This document shows, one piece after another, positions 16,505-26,356 of a DNA stretch of 64,000 nt. Under the pieces are notes generated by a model. The model made no database searches, was not told where the DNA came from, and was given only the letters and a program-made list of their open reading frames with translations. Source of the stretch: Kineosporia sp. NBRC 101731 (GTDB taxonomy: Bacteria > Actinomycetota > Actinomycetes > Actinomycetales > Kineosporiaceae); assembly GCF_030269305.1 (NCBI RefSeq), contig NZ_BSTC01000018.1, positions 50,484-114,483 on the forward strand, read 5' to 3'. Within the stretch, counting starts at the first letter, position 1, and each line of letters begins with the position of its first letter. A program made the position numbers and the translations under genes.

Positions 16505-16759
16505 CGGGCGCACGTGTCCTTTCGGCGGTGAAAGAAGAATGGCCGCACCGAAAAACACCGGTCCGGCGGATGGGCGCTGAAAGCTACCACGCGGCCTGAG
16601 TCGTTCCGGCGGATCGGCCCAGATTTTCCGGCCGGACATCGAACCGAATTCTGCTCCAGGTGTCGGTTTATCGGAACCCTGGGTAATGGCCAGGCCCCGA
16701 TTTCCTGATTTGGTGACGTGCCGTGATCTTGAGGGGTATGGCCTTCCGATTGAGAACCT

Positions 16760-17635
16760 CTAAAGGTCAGACGTTTCGGCGAGCCGGTCCAGCATGCGCA
16801 GGCCCAGCCGGCTCATCCCCGGGTTGGTCGTCGCGTAGTACCAGCCCAGGCCCATGGCCTGCTCGAAGGCCCAGGCCCGGCCGCGTTCCCAGGTCAGGTC
16901 GTCGCAGTCCAGGCCTTCGCGCAGGATCGGCCGGGTCTGCGCATCCAGCAGACTCCAGGCGGAGATCAGGTCAAGTGCGGGATCGGCCGGTCCGAAGCCA
17001 CCGACGTCGATGACCCCGGTGAGCCGGCCTTCCGGCGAGACCAGAACATTCCCGGGAATCAGGTCGCCGTGATTCATCGTGTCGGGAGCGGTTCTCGGCA
17101 ATTCCCGCCAGTGTTCCCAGCGACGCCGCCAGGAAGGCACATCGAGAATGTCGCCGCTCTCCGCGAAACATTTCTCCATCCAGTCGTCATGGTCGGGAAG
17201 ATTCCCACCGCGCCCGGATCCGGTGAAGGCGCGACCACCGGTGCCGATGCCGCGCAGGTCCCGGACGAGTTCGACCAGGTCTTCGGCGAATCCGGCGCTG
17301 CCGGACGGATCGGCCTCGCTACCGGTGGGGCCGTCGAGCCAGGTCTGTACCGCCCACGGCAGGGGATACCCCAGCCCCGGCTCCCCGAGGGCGAGAGACT
17401 GGGGAACTCGGAACCGGGTGTGCTCGGCCAGCTTCCGGGCCGCCTCGGCCTCACGGGCGAACCCGTCCGCCGTCTCCTGCGGGTCACCGGGCCGCAACGG
17501 AAACCGCGCCGCCAGCTCGTCCCCGATCCGGAAGACGGCATTCACGGTGCCCTTGCTCCACAACCGCCGCACGGGCAACCCGGCCCACCGGGGAAACTGC
17601 GCCGACACCAGCCCTGCGACCTGGGCCGCGTCCAT
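16760..17635 (-). CDS. Aminoglycoside phosphotransferase-family kinase
   Basis: A 291-residue kinase-fold protein of the APH family. The nucleotide-binding start is VRRLWSKGTVNAVFRIGDEL. The catalytic loop is MNHGDLIPGNVLV, with the HGDxxxxN pattern. The metal-binding segment is GVIDVGGFGPADPALDL. All key positions are kept, so it should be active. Members phosphorylate aminoglycosides, macrolides or small metabolites; the substrate cannot be read from the sequence. The ATG at 17635 is chosen because an AGGGA site precedes it; the open frame continues upstream but without a good start. It is divergent from a UvrA-type gene, with about 220 bases between them. Confidence 0.88.
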   Translation of the reverse strand: MDAAQVAGLVSAQFPRWAGLPVRRLWSKGTVNAVFRIGDELAARFPLRPGDPQETADGFAREAEAARKLAEHTRFRVPQSLALGEPGLGYPLPWAVQTWLDGPTGSEADPSGSAGFAEDLVELVRDLRGIGTGGRAFTGSGRGGNLPDHDDWMEKCFAESGDILDVPSWRRRWEHWRELPRTAPDTMNHGDLIPGNVLVSPEGRLTGVIDVGGFGPADPALDLISAWSLLDAQTRPILREGLDCDDLTWERGRAWAFEQAMGLGWYYATTNPGMSRLGLRMLDRLAETSDL

Positions 17636-17857
17636 CGCGATCTGATCCCTGTGCACCCCCCCGATCCTGCCCGGCCCAGCCCGTCTCGTCGCCCCCTGGT
17701 AACAAAGGGAGGGAGGGGACGCCCCCTTCTCCTGCTCGTGCTCACGAATCGAGAAGTCCGGGTCGCGGTCATCGACTAGCGTCGTGGCGTGATCGGGGAG
17801 CAGCACGCTGTCATGGAACGATGCTCCCCGAGGTAGGCCGACCGATCTGGAGACTCG

Positions 17858-20236
17858 ATGAGCAAGGCAGCCCAGCCGCCGCAGGAGCACGTCGCCGACA
17901 GCCACGAGATCATCCGGGTGCACGGCGCCCGGGTGAACAACCTCAAGGACATCAGCGTCGAGCTGCCCAAGCGGCGGCTGACCGTTTTCACCGGCGTTTC
18001 CGGATCGGGCAAGAGCTCCCTGGTGTTCGGCACCATCGCCGCCGAGTCACAGCGCCTGATCAACGAGACCTACTCCAGCTTCGTGCAGGGCTTCATGCCG
18101 GCGCTGGCCCGGCCCGACGTGGACGTGCTCGAGGGCCTGACCACGGCGATCATCGTCGACCAGCAGCGGATGGGGGCCGACCCGCGCTCCACCGTCGGCA
18201 CCGCCACCGATGCGCACGCCATGCTGCGCATCCTGTTCAGCCGTCTGGGCAAGCCCTACATCGGCGGCCCGGGCGCCTTCTCGTTCAACGTCGCCTCGGC
18301 GTCGGGCAGTGGGGCGGTCACGGTCGAGCGGGGGGCCGCCACCCGGGCCACGAAAGCCACCTTCACCCGTGTCGGCGGGATGTGCCCGCGCTGCGAGGGG
18401 CGGGGCTCGGTCAACGACATCGATCTGACCCAGCTCTACGACAGCAGTAAGTCGCTGAGCGAGAGCCCCTTCACGATCCCCGGTTACAGCATGGACGGCT
18501 GGTTCGGCCGGATCTTCGCCGGGTGCGGGTATTTCGACCTGGACAAGCCGATCAGCAAGTACAACAAGCGCGAGCTGCACGACCTGCTGTACAAGGAGCC
18601 GACGAAGATCAAGGTCGAGGGCATCAACCTGACCTACGAGGGCCTGATCCCGAAGCTCCAGAAGTCGATACTCTCCAAAGACGTCGACTCGATGCAGCCG
18701 CACATCCGCGCGTTCGTCGAGCGCGCCGTCACCTTCACCACCTGCCCGGAGTGCGACGGCACCCGGCTCGCCGAGGGCGCCCGCTCGGTGAAGATCAAGG
18801 GCATCAGCATCGCGGACGCGGCGACCATGCAGATCAGCGATCTGGCGGAGTGGGTGAGCAAGCTGAAGGAGCCGAGCGTGGCTCCGCTGCTCGGCAAGCT
18901 GCGCCACACACTCGACTCGTTCGTCGAGATCGGCCTGGGCTACCTCAGCCTGGACCGGCCGTCCGGCACCCTCTCGGGCGGGGAGTCGCAGCGCACCAAG
19001 ATGATCCGGCACCTCGGCTCGGCGCTCACCGACGTCACCTACGTGTTCGACGAGCCCACGATCGGCCTGCACCCGCACGACATCGAGCGGATGAACAAGC
19101 TGCTGATCGAGCTGCGCGACAAGGGCAACACGGTGCTGGTGGTGGAACACAAGCCCGAGGCCATCGCGATCGCCGACCACGTGGTCGACCTCGGCCCGCG
19201 CGCGGGAACCGCCGGCGGGCAGGTGGTTTACGAGGGCACGGTGGAGGGTCTGCGAGGCAGCGACACGCTCACCGGCCGGCACCTCGACGACCGTTCCACC
19301 CTGAAGGAGACCGTGCGGGAGGCTTCCGAGGTCCTCCAGATCCGTGGTGCCGATGCCAATAACCTCAAAATGGTGGACGTTGATGTCCCCCTGGGTGTGC
19401 TGGTGGTGGTCACCGGGGTGGCCGGGTCGGGCAAGAGCTCACTCATCCATGGTTCGGTCGCCCCGCTGGATGACGTGGTCGCCATCGACCAGAGCGCGAT
19501 CCGCGGGTCGCGGCGCAGCAACCCGGCCACGTACAGCGGTGTGCTGGAGCCGATCCGCAAGGCCTTCGCCAAGGCCAACGGGGTGAAACCGGCGCTTTTC
19601 AGTTCCAACTCGGAGGGTGCCTGCCCCGTCTGCAACGGCAACGGGGTGATCTACACCGACCTGGCGATGATGGCCGGAGTTTCCACCCCGTGCGACGAGT
19701 GCGAGGGCCGCCGCTTCCAGGCGTCCGTGCTCGAGTACCGGCTGGGCGGCCTCAACATCAGTGAGGTGCTCACCCTGCCGGTCGCCGAGGCGGAGCGGTT
19801 CTTCGCCGACGGTGAGGCGAAATTGCCCGCTGCACACAAGATCCTGGACCGGATGGTCGACGTCGGTCTGGGCTATCTCACACTGGGGCAGCCCCTCACC
19901 ACGCTGTCGGGCGGTGAGCGCCAGCGGTTGAAACTGGCCGTGCACATGGGGGAGAAGGGCGGCGTCTACATCCTCGACGAGCCCACCACCGGTCTGCACC
20001 TGGCCGATGTGGAGCAGCTTCTCGGCCTGCTCGACCGTCTGGTCGACGCGGGTAAGTCGGTGATCGTCATCGAGCACCACCAGGCCGTGATGGCCCACGC
20101 CGACTGGATCATCGACCTCGGCCCGGGCGCGGGTCACGACGGGGGCGCCGTCGTGTTCGAGGGCACCCCGGCCGACCTGGTGGCCGCCCGGTCCACCCTG
20201 ACCGGACGGCACCTGGCCGAATACATCGGGTCCTGA
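17858..20236 (+). CDS. Short UvrA paralogue, DrrC-like (excinuclease ATPase family)
   Basis: A 792-residue double ABC-type ATPase of the UvrA family, about 150-180 residues shorter than housekeeping UvrA. It has two Walker A motifs ([26 protein letters not shown]), two signatures ([22 protein letters not shown]) and two Walker B segments ([24 protein letters not shown]). Zinc Cys pairs occur at [14 protein letters not shown] and in the second finger, CPVCNGNG plus CDECEG. The shorter length fits the paralogue group that includes DrrC, which gives self-resistance to the DNA-binding drug daunorubicin. It may protect DNA from a bulky compound rather than act in general repair. Divergent from an APH-type kinase gene. 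Confidence 0.9.
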   Translation: MSKAAQPPQEHVADSHEIIRVHGARVNNLKDISVELPKRRLTVFTGVSGSGKSSLVFGTIAAESQRLINETYSSFVQGFMPALARPDVDVLEGLTTAIIVDQQRMGADPRSTVGTATDAHAMLRILFSRLGKPYIGGPGAFSFNVASASGSGAVTVERGAATRATKATFTRVGGMCPRCEGRGSVNDIDLTQLYDSSKSLSESPFTIPGYSMDGWFGRIFAGCGYFDLDKPISKYNKRELHDLLYKEPTKIKVEGINLTYEGLIPKLQKSILSKDVDSMQPHIRAFVERAVTFTTCPECDGTRLAEGARSVKIKGISIADAATMQISDLAEWVSKLKEPSVAPLLGKLRHTLDSFVEIGLGYLSLDRPSGTLSGGESQRTKMIRHLGSALTDVTYVFDEPTIGLHPHDIERMNKLLIELRDKGNTVLVVEHKPEAIAIADHVVDLGPRAGTAGGQVVYEGTVEGLRGSDTLTGRHLDDRSTLKETVREASEVLQIRGADANNLKMVDVDVPLGVLVVVTGVAGSGKSSLIHGSVAPLDDVVAIDQSAIRGSRRSNPATYSGVLEPIRKAFAKANGVKPALFSSNSEGACPVCNGNGVIYTDLAMMAGVSTPCDECEGRRFQASVLEYRLGGLNISEVLTLPVAEAERFFADGEAKLPAAHKILDRMVDVGLGYLTLGQPLTTLSGGERQRLKLAVHMGEKGGVYILDEPTTGLHLADVEQLLGLLDRLVDAGKSVIVIEHHQAVMAHADWIIDLGPGAGHDGGAVVFEGTPADLVAARSTLTGRHLAEYIGS

Positions 20237-20244
20237 AGCCCTTC

Positions 20245-20841
20245 TCAGGGGTCGTTGCCGGCCTGGCCCAGCACCGCGAGGGCCTGGTCGTAGATGTCGT
20301 TGCCGTCGGCCAGGGCCTGTTCCGCCAGCTTCTGGTGTCCCTCGTCGGGCGTCAGGCCGCGGTCGAGCAGGAAGCCGATGGCCTGATCGATCGTGCGCAG
20401 CCGCTCGGTGGGTGTCTTCCGGGGCCCTGTGATCGAGGGGTCGTCGGTGAGCAGGAGTTTCGCGGCGTCCAGGTCGCCGTCGATGATCAGCCGATCGAGT
20501 TTGCCGGTGGACGAGGCGAAACTGGCGAGCGGCAGGGCGGTCAGGTGGCTGTACTCGGAGGGGACCTCGGCGAGAAAGATGACCTGGTGAACGTGTCGGC
20601 CGGGGCCGGTGGTGGCGATCTGGGCGCGCAATGACGAACGCACGACGGCGGAACGGGAGCGGAGCCGGTCGTCGAGCGCGTAGAACGGCGCTTCCTGACC
20701 GAGACTGATGATCACCGCGACACAGGACGAACTCGTGGCTACGGCGGAGCGTACGAGGTCGCGGAACAGCAGCACGAGGTCTGCGCCGCTGAGCTCGGCG
20801 AGTTCGGTCAGCCGAGCCACGGTGTCGTCGGCCAGATCCAT
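20245..20841 (-). CDS. ANTAR-domain protein
   Basis: A protein of about 198 residues with a C-terminal ANTAR RNA-binding domain at about 145-195 (RTIDQAIGFLLDRGLTPDEG). The N-terminal region at about 1-130 resembles a degenerate GAF-type sensor, but I cannot assign it firmly. ANTAR proteins bind paired hexaloop stems in transcripts and prevent termination. The ATG at 20841 is chosen because GGAAGAG lies eight bases upstream; an in-frame GTG is 21 bases further out. It is the first of four same-strand signalling genes and is convergent with the UvrA-type gene, only 8 bases away. Confidence 0.78.
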   Translation of the reverse strand: MDLADDTVARLTELAELSGADLVLLFRDLVRSAVATSSSCVAVIISLGQEAPFYALDDRLRSRSAVVRSSLRAQIATTGPGRHVHQVIFLAEVPSEYSHLTALPLASFASSTGKLDRLIIDGDLDAAKLLLTDDPSITGPRKTPTERLRTIDQAIGFLLDRGLTPDEGHQKLAEQALADGNDIYDQALAVLGQAGNDP

Positions 20842-20963
20842 AAATTGCTCTTCCCGAGGCACGGTGGGTGCCTGTTACCGGACCTGCGCCGCGGAGCGCG
20901 CCGAGCCGGTTCATTGGCGGCGACGGGCAGGAGAGGTGCCCGTGTTCATGCTGTACGGGAGGG

Positions 20964-21698
20964 CTATTCCGGGTTCTTCGGCCGGGCGCGGGCCCGGGCG
21001 TGAGCCTGAACCACGATCTGGGCCGCGAGTTCACTGAGGTCGATGCTGTCCTGGGTACTCCTCCGGCGAAGAGCTTCGTACGCCTCGTCGGCCGTCGTGC
21101 CGGTACGGCTCATCAGAATGCCGATGGCCTGATCGATGCTCGTCCGGTCGGCCATGGCCTGTTCCAGCTGGGCCGCCACCCGGCGGCTCTCCTCCAGGAG
21201 GAGAGCCTGGGACGCCGTGATGGCCGCCGGCTCGGCGAAAGCCTCGCCGATGACGGCAGATTGCTCGGTGAAGGCATCGTGGGCCCGACCGTAGACGTTC
21301 AGGGCCCCGACCGGCCGGCCGGCGACGAGCAGAGGCAGTGACAGGGCGCTGTGCACGCCCAGCCGGCCGGCCTGCGGCCCGAAGCTCGGCCATCTCACTT
21401 CACCGTCGAGCGACCCGGAGCGCTGGGTGGACCGGGACTCCACAGCGAGCAGACACGGACCTTCACCGATGCCGTACTGCACGGCGTCGACCGCGCGCAC
21501 GAGATCGTTGCTGGCCACCATCGTGTCCGGGCCCTGCCGCTCGAGCACCGTGAGTCCGGCGCCGTCGGCGCCCGGGATCGCGGACACCGCGAACCTGGCC
21601 ACCTGGAGCAGCGTCTGCGCCAGCGGCTGGGTTCCCGTCAGGATCCGGGACAGCCCGGCCAGGCTGTCCCGCAGGTCCCGTTCGGGATCTGCTGTCAT
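20964..21698 (-). CDS. GAF-ANTAR protein
   Basis: A 244-residue cytoplasmic regulator. The GAF domain lies at about 20-165 (DGAGLTVLERQGPDTMVASN, then SLPLLVAGRPVGALNVYG). The ANTAR domain at about 175-235 has the usual MADRTSIDQAIGILMSRTG start. GAF presumably senses a small ligand or redox state, and ANTAR binds RNA hairpins to control transcription termination. It shares most of its length with the gene just upstream at 21783-22550, so the two are a tandem duplicate. Confidence 0.9.
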   Translation of the reverse strand: MTADPERDLRDSLAGLSRILTGTQPLAQTLLQVARFAVSAIPGADGAGLTVLERQGPDTMVASNDLVRAVDAVQYGIGEGPCLLAVESRSTQRSGSLDGEVRWPSFGPQAGRLGVHSALSLPLLVAGRPVGALNVYGRAHDAFTEQSAVIGEAFAEPAAITASQALLLEESRRVAAQLEQAMADRTSIDQAIGILMSRTGTTADEAYEALRRRSTQDSIDLSELAAQIVVQAHARARARPKNPE

Positions 21699-21782
21699 GT
21701 CGTCTCGCTCCCTAGCGGTCTGCTCGACCTTGCTCCGGGGACCAGCCGTCGGATCAGGGTCGAGAAGCAGACCGTAGCTGTG

Positions 21783-22550
21783 TCAGTCACCTCGTATCAC
21801 CGGGCCCGGGATTCTCGGCCGGCTCCGGGTGCCGGACCGAGCCCGGGCCAGCGCTTGTTCGACCACCTGGGCGGCGACATCGCTGAGCTTGATGTGGTCC
21901 TGCTGGCTCTGCCGGCGCAGCACCTCGAAGGCTTCGTGCGGAGTCTTGCCGGTGCGGCTCAGAACGATCCCGATGGCTTGGTCGATGGTCGCCCGGCTGG
22001 TGAGAGCCTTTTGCAGGTGCGCCGTCATCCGACGGCTCTCCTCCAGGAGAAGGGCGTGCGAGGCGGTGACGGCGGCCGGCCCGGAGAACTCCTCGCCGAT
22101 CGCTATCGAGTGCTGGTCGAACGCGTCCCGCCCATGAGCATAGATGTTGAGAGCTCCGACCACCCGCTCACCGAGCAGGAGGGGCACGGAGAGCGCACTG
22201 TGCACGCCCATCCGCCCGGCCTGGGGCCCGAAGCGTGGCCAGCGGTCCTCCTCGCCGCCGAGCGACCCGGACCACTGGGTGGTGCGCGTCGCGACGGCGA
22301 GCAGACAGGGGCCCTCACCGATGCCGTACTGCGCGGCGTCTACCTCTTCCACGAAATCGGCACTGGCGACGATGGTGTCAGGACCGCTCTGTTCCAGCAG
22401 GGTGAGTCCGGCGCCATCGGCTCCCGGAACCGCCGAGACCGCGAGCGAGGCCACGTGCCGCAGTGTCACTGTCAGTGGCTGGGCGCCGGTCAGGGCCCCG
22501 GCCAGCGCGGTCAGACTTTCCTGGAGGTCGTCCTCGGAATCTGCGGTCAT
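21783..22550 (-). CDS. GAF-ANTAR protein, paralogue of its neighbour
   Basis: A 255-residue regulator with the same layout as the adjacent gene: GAF at about 20-165 (DGAGLTLLEQSGPDTIVASA, SVPLLLGERVVGALNIYA) and ANTAR at about 175-240 (TIDQAIGIVLSRTGKTPHEA). The two proteins line up residue by residue through most of both domains. Twelve bases separate it from the GGDEF-like gene upstream, so these are probably cotranscribed. Confidence 0.9.
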   Translation of the reverse strand: MTADSEDDLQESLTALAGALTGAQPLTVTLRHVASLAVSAVPGADGAGLTLLEQSGPDTIVASADFVEEVDAAQYGIGEGPCLLAVATRTTQWSGSLGGEEDRWPRFGPQAGRMGVHSALSVPLLLGERVVGALNIYAHGRDAFDQHSIAIGEEFSGPAAVTASHALLLEESRRMTAHLQKALTSRATIDQAIGIVLSRTGKTPHEAFEVLRRQSQQDHIKLSDVAAQVVEQALARARSGTRSRPRIPGPVIRGD

Positions 22551-22562
22551 CGGGCTTGCTCC

Positions 22563-23024
22563 CTACTCCGTCACGGACTGGTGCAGAGACCTCAGACGCT
22601 GGAGGGCGTCGTCAGAGAGGACGGCCGTCATCGAAACTGCGGCGTACCCTTCGGCACCCGGGAGCGGAACGGCCGGACCCACCGCTCGGTGGAGGCGGGC
22701 CAGCAGTTCGCTCAGCTGTGACCAGTTGGAAACCCCCAGACAGACCACGCCGATCCGGGTGCTGCCGACCCGGTACAGGGTATCTCCGCGGCGGACGGCC
22801 CGTGCGAGTCGTTTCCGGTAATGGGGCAACAGGAGTTCGGTGAGGGGGTGCTCCAGAGGGGTGTCGTCCGGTGCCCTGACGAGTCCGAGCACCAGCAGGG
22901 CGCCCTGCGTGGTGGTCTGCTTCTGTCGCTCCGGAGGATCGTCATTCCGGTGTCCGGGAGACCCGGCCAGGACCATCTCGCCGCGGGGTGGAGACAGCAA
23001 CGGGCCAAGGAAGGTGGTGGACAT
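22563..23024 (-). CDS. Degenerate GGDEF-like protein
   Basis: A 153-residue protein. The central segment RRGDTLYRVGSTRIGVVCLG has the shape of a GGDEF domain (usually R-x-GGDEF-x-LL), but the catalytic signature is replaced by GSTRIG, so diguanylate cyclase activity is not expected. The first 45 residues are unremarkable. GGAGA lies just before the ATG. It heads a run of GAF-ANTAR genes on the same strand and may be a regulatory relic or binding protein of that module. The family assignment is tentative. Confidence 0.6.
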   Translation of the reverse strand: MSTTFLGPLLSPPRGEMVLAGSPGHRNDDPPERQKQTTTQGALLVLGLVRAPDDTPLEHPLTELLLPHYRKRLARAVRRGDTLYRVGSTRIGVVCLGVSNWSQLSELLARLHRAVGPAVPLPGAEGYAAVSMTAVLSDDALQRLRSLHQSVTE

Positions 23025-23214
23025 GTCTTCTCCGGAACCAGTGACTCAAGGGTCCCCGGCATTGGCGAGTGCGCCCGAGGCACGGGGAAATTCCCGGTGC
23101 TTTCGGCCCGGAGTGGCTGTTGGCCCAGCATGCACACCATAGATGACGGGTAACTGTCACGTCACCCTGAGTGCTAAAAATGGTGAGGGTGGGATTTATG
23201 GCCGCCCCGGTGGG

Positions 23215-23913
23215 TCACCGGGGCGCTGGGTGAGGTGCGGCGCCGCCTGCTACCCCGGTACCGCTCGATCCCGGTCGGGTCGGGGGCGTCGCGAGGTCTG
23301 AGGTTCTCGTCATGGCCAGATAGAGCTGGCGCGTCGTCACCGGCGCGGGCAGCGGCTCGGTGTGCTCCGCCGACAGCGACTGCAGGAAGTAGGCCGTCAG
23401 GCGGCGCCAGGCGTGCGGGGCCTGATCGATCGTGCGGCTGATCACCCCGGCATTGGCCATGAGCATCAGGGGCATGTCGTGGGGCACGAAGTCGGCGCGG
23501 AGCTGTCCAGCGGCCTGGGCCCGTCGGGTGAGTGCGTCGAAAGTTCGGTAGGCGCGGGCCCGTTCGGCCTCGAACGCGGGAGCTGCGGGGAAGCTGCCGA
23601 TCAGCACCTGGGAGAAGCCCCGGTCGCCGGCCTGTAGTTCGAACACCTCGGTCACGCACTGCCGGAAGCCCTGCCAGGGATCGGGAAGGGCCGCGGCCGT
23701 CTCGGTGATGTCGGCGTAACGGCGCATCCGGTCGATGAACACCGTGGCGATCAGCTCGTCGCGATGGGCGAAGTTGCGCAGCGTGGTGGCGATGCCCACG
23801 CCGGCCCGCCGGGCGACCTCGTTCATCGAGGCATCCAGGCCCAGGTCGGCGAAGGCCTCAGCGGCGGCGGAGATGATCCGCTCCCGGTTGCGCACTGCGT
23901 CGGCCCTCGTCAC
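23215..23913 (-). CDS. TetR-family repressor
   Basis: A 232-residue regulator with an N-terminal TetR helix-turn-helix at about residues 8-55 (RERIISAAAEAFADLGLDAS, then RAGVGIATTLRNFAHRDELI). An all-helical ligand domain follows, and a Pro/Gly/Thr-rich tail. It is divergent from a DoxX-type gene, and the spacer holds a clear multi-arm inverted repeat, so it most likely represses that gene and itself. The ligand is unknown. Confidence 0.92.
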   Translation of the reverse strand: MTRADAVRNRERIISAAAEAFADLGLDASMNEVARRAGVGIATTLRNFAHRDELIATVFIDRMRRYADITETAAALPDPWQGFRQCVTEVFELQAGDRGFSQVLIGSFPAAPAFEAERARAYRTFDALTRRAQAAGQLRADFVPHDMPLMLMANAGVISRTIDQAPHAWRRLTAYFLQSLSAEHTEPLPAPVTTRQLYLAMTRTSDLATPPTRPGSSGTGVAGGAAPHPAPR

Positions 23914-23939
23914 GGAGACAGATTACCGGGACCCGGAAT

Positions 23940-23998
23940 ATCTGGATAGGGCACTCCAGTTATGCTCGCCATCATCAACTGGAGTGGCCGCTCCAGAT
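23940..23998. promoter_or_regulatory. Probable TetR operator in the divergent spacer
   Basis: The arms CACTCCAGTT (23952-23961) and AACTGGAGTG (23977-23986) form a perfect 10-bp inverted repeat. They are enclosed by ATCTGGA (23940-23946) and TCCAGAT (23992-23998), so four CTGGA-type half-sites are arranged with dyad symmetry. A possible -10 (TATGCT) for the DoxX gene lies between the inner arms. Position and symmetry fit autoregulation by the adjacent TetR protein. Confidence 0.7.
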
Positions 23999-24031
23999 CG
24001 CCGTCACCTCGTCCGTGAAGGAAACCTCCTG

Positions 24032-24379
24032 ATGTTCATCGCCACCGCAGTCGTCTCGGTGCTTCTCGCCGTTCTCCTGATCGCCTCTTCCTACGGCAAG
24101 TTCACCCGCGGCGAGATGGGACTCAAGGTCTCCCGCACGGTCGGCTGGCCGGAGAATCTGCTCTGGGTGCTCGGCCTGCTCGAGGTGGCCGGTGCCGTCG
24201 GCCTGGTCATCGGCCTGTTCTGGTGGCCGATCGGGGTCGCCGCCGCCATCGGCGTCGTGCTCTACTTCGCCGGCGCCGTGATCGCGCACCTGCGCAGCCG
24301 TGACCCGGAGTGGCAGCCGGCGGTCGTGATCGGGCTGATCGCCGTCGCGGCCCTGGTGTTGCGGGTGCTCAGCGCCTGA
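24032..24379 (+). CDS. DoxX-family membrane protein
   Basis: A 115-residue protein with four predicted membrane helices and the family features SSYGKFTRGEMG and a WPENLLWVLGLLEVAGAVGL helix. The DoxX family includes small membrane proteins linked to thiol or quinone redox balance, but most are unstudied. The ATG at 24032 has AAGGA nine bases upstream. The divergent TetR gene and the operator-like repeat show that it is a regulated single gene. Confidence 0.88.
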   Translation: MFIATAVVSVLLAVLLIASSYGKFTRGEMGLKVSRTVGWPENLLWVLGLLEVAGAVGLVIGLFWWPIGVAAAIGVVLYFAGAVIAHLRSRDPEWQPAVVIGLIAVAALVLRVLSA

Positions 24380-24430
24380 CCGGTCTGACCAGCTCGACCA
24401 GCCTGTTCCACCTGGCTCCACTGATCCACC

Positions 24431-24469
24431 GGTGCCGAATCGTGCTCACCTGAAGCACGATTCGGCACC
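24431..24469. terminator. Bidirectional terminator hairpin
   Basis: A 16-bp perfect stem (GGTGCCGAATCGTGCT and complement) with a 7-base loop lies between the convergent DoxX and oxidoreductase genes. Confidence 0.85.
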
Positions 24470-24476
24470 GAGCGGC

Positions 24477-25166
24477 TCAGCGGAGGTCTTCCGGCACGGT
24501 GGGCTGGGTCGTCCGCTCGAAGGGTTCCGCCAGCAGGGCCCGGATCGTGGCCGCATCGGTGTTGGCCCCGAACAGGGAGGTGCCCGGCTGCAGCCGCACG
24601 CCCTCGGCGAGCGGGCTCACCTCGACCGGGTCGAAACCCAGGTCGTCCACCAGGGAAGCGACGGTGCGCACATCGTCCTCCCGGTCGCCCGCCAGCGCGA
24701 TCGCCGTGCGGTCGGGGCTTCCGGCGGGCCGAGAACCGCCCTCCAGGTCGTGATAACCCATGTGGTTGAAAGCTTTCACCACCCTCGACGTGGGCAGGTA
24801 CTCCTGCACGACCTCACTGGAGGTGGTGCGCGGGTCGGTGAGGTCGTCACGCACCCCGTCCACCTCCCACCAGTAGTTCATGGCGTCCACCACCAGCTTG
24901 CCGCTCAGCGCGTCCACCGGGATGGTGCGGTACTTGCCCAGAGGCATGGCCAGCACAACGATGTCGGCGCGCTGCGCCACTTCGTCCGAGGTGAGCGCCT
25001 GCGCTCCGGGAGCGAGAACGCCGATGATGAGCGAGATCTTCGACGGGTCGCCCGAACCGGAGATGAGGACGTCGTAGCCGGCCGCGACGGCCAGGCGGGC
25101 CAGGACGGTGCCGACCTTCCCGGCGCCCAGGATGCCGAGAGTGCCGGGGATGCTGGGGGTGGTCAT
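24477..25166 (-). CDS. NADPH-dependent F420 reductase-like protein
   Basis: A 229-residue Rossmann protein of the F420:NADP oxidoreductase family. The nucleotide loop is [17 protein letters not shown]. Later motifs are [23 protein letters not shown] and [14 protein letters not shown], which match the family core. Such enzymes move hydride between NADPH and the deazaflavin F420, though many relatives are only known as oxidoreductases. The ATG at 25166 lies four bases after the stop of the monooxygenase gene, so both are one operon and may supply reduced cofactor to it. Confidence 0.85.
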   Translation of the reverse strand: MTTPSIPGTLGILGAGKVGTVLARLAVAAGYDVLISGSGDPSKISLIIGVLAPGAQALTSDEVAQRADIVVLAMPLGKYRTIPVDALSGKLVVDAMNYWWEVDGVRDDLTDPRTTSSEVVQEYLPTSRVVKAFNHMGYHDLEGGSRPAGSPDRTAIALAGDREDDVRTVASLVDDLGFDPVEVSPLAEGVRLQPGTSLFGANTDAATIRALLAEPFERTTQPTVPEDLR

Positions 25167-25170
25167 TTTC

Positions 25171-26199
25171 CTAGCCTTCCAGCATGTCGCGGACCAGGGG
25201 GACGACCTTGGTGCCGTAGAGCTCCACGGTGCGGGAACGGGCACTGGCCGGCAGCGGGCCGCCGGTGTAGGTCAGGTCGAAACGGCCCACGCCGAGCGCC
25301 TTGACGGAGGCGGCGATGCGGCGCGCGACGGTCTCGGGGGAGCCCAGGTAGAGGGAGCCGCCCTCAACCTCGGACTCGAACTGGGCCCGGGTCACGGGCG
25401 GCCAGCCGCGGTCGGCGCCGATCTTGTCGCGCCCGGCCTTGTACGGGCCGTAGTACAGCTCCTTGGCCTGCTCGTCGGTGTCGGCGATGAAGCCGTGCGA
25501 GTGCATGCCGACGGGGTGGGCGGTGGTTCCGAGCTCCTGCGCCGCCCTCTGGTACAGGTCGACATAGGGCGCGAACCGCTCGGCCGGGCCGCCGATGATG
25601 GCGAGCATCAGCTTGAGGCCGTACTGGGCGGTGCGCACGACCGACTGCGGGGAACCGCCGACGCCGACCCAGGTGTCCAGGCGGCCCTCGGTCTTCGGGA
25701 ACACGTCGGCGTTCTTCAGGGCAGGGCGCGTGGTGCCGGTCCAGTCGACCGGCTTCTCGTCGAGGAGCTTCACGAACAGGTCGAGCTTCTCCTCGAACAG
25801 CACGTCGTAGTCGGCGAGGTCGTAGCCGAACAGGGGGAAGGACTCGGTGAAGGAGCCCCGCCCGAGGATCGCCTGGGCGCGTCCGTTGCTGAGGGCGTCG
25901 ACGGTGGCGAACCGCTGGAACACGCGCACCGGGTCGTCGGAGCTGAGCACGGTCACGGCGGTGGCCAGCTTGATCCGCTCGGTGCGGGTGGCGATGCCGG
26001 CCAGGAGCGTCTCCGGGCTGGAGATCGCGTACTCGGAGCGGTGGTGCTCGCCGAGCGCGATGACGTCCACGCCGGTCTGGTCGGCGATGACGGCCTCGTC
26101 GAGTACCTGCCGGATCGCCGCGGCCTGGGAGACCAGGACCCCGGAGTCGTCCACCGGCACCTCGCCGAAGGTGTCGAGACCCATGACGAGTTCGCTCAT
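25171..26199 (-). CDS. Luciferase-like (LLM class) flavin- or F420-dependent oxidoreductase
   Basis: A 342-residue TIM-barrel protein of the bacterial luciferase superfamily, with the early segment [13 protein letters not shown], the [20 protein letters not shown] helix and the [19 protein letters not shown] strand. It could use FMN or F420; the companion F420 reductase-like gene four bases downstream favours F420. The substrate is unknown. A short TTGA-N4-TCAA palindrome (26219-26230) lies immediately upstream of the start and may be an operator. Confidence 0.88.
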   Translation of the reverse strand: MSELVMGLDTFGEVPVDDSGVLVSQAAAIRQVLDEAVIADQTGVDVIALGEHHRSEYAISSPETLLAGIATRTERIKLATAVTVLSSDDPVRVFQRFATVDALSNGRAQAILGRGSFTESFPLFGYDLADYDVLFEEKLDLFVKLLDEKPVDWTGTTRPALKNADVFPKTEGRLDTWVGVGGSPQSVVRTAQYGLKLMLAIIGGPAERFAPYVDLYQRAAQELGTTAHPVGMHSHGFIADTDEQAKELYYGPYKAGRDKIGADRGWPPVTRAQFESEVEGGSLYLGSPETVARRIAASVKALGVGRFDLTYTGGPLPASARSRTVELYGTKVVPLVRDMLEG

Positions 26200-26356
26200 G
26201 ACGCTGTCCTCCTGATGATTGAGTAATCAACTACATTGTGACTGACGCACTCAACCACGGCTACCACCGGGTTATGCCCGGAGGCCGAACGGGTAGATCG
26301 AGGGCTGTTCGTGGGTGCCCGCGCGCCGCCCGGTCAAAAAACAGGGGCCGAATTGG

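Noticed and set aside
17636..17923. Longer version of the APH-type protein starting at 17923
   Set aside because: The added residues show no similarity, would overlap the start of the divergent UvrA-type gene and lack a ribosome site; the ATG at 17635 is better supported.
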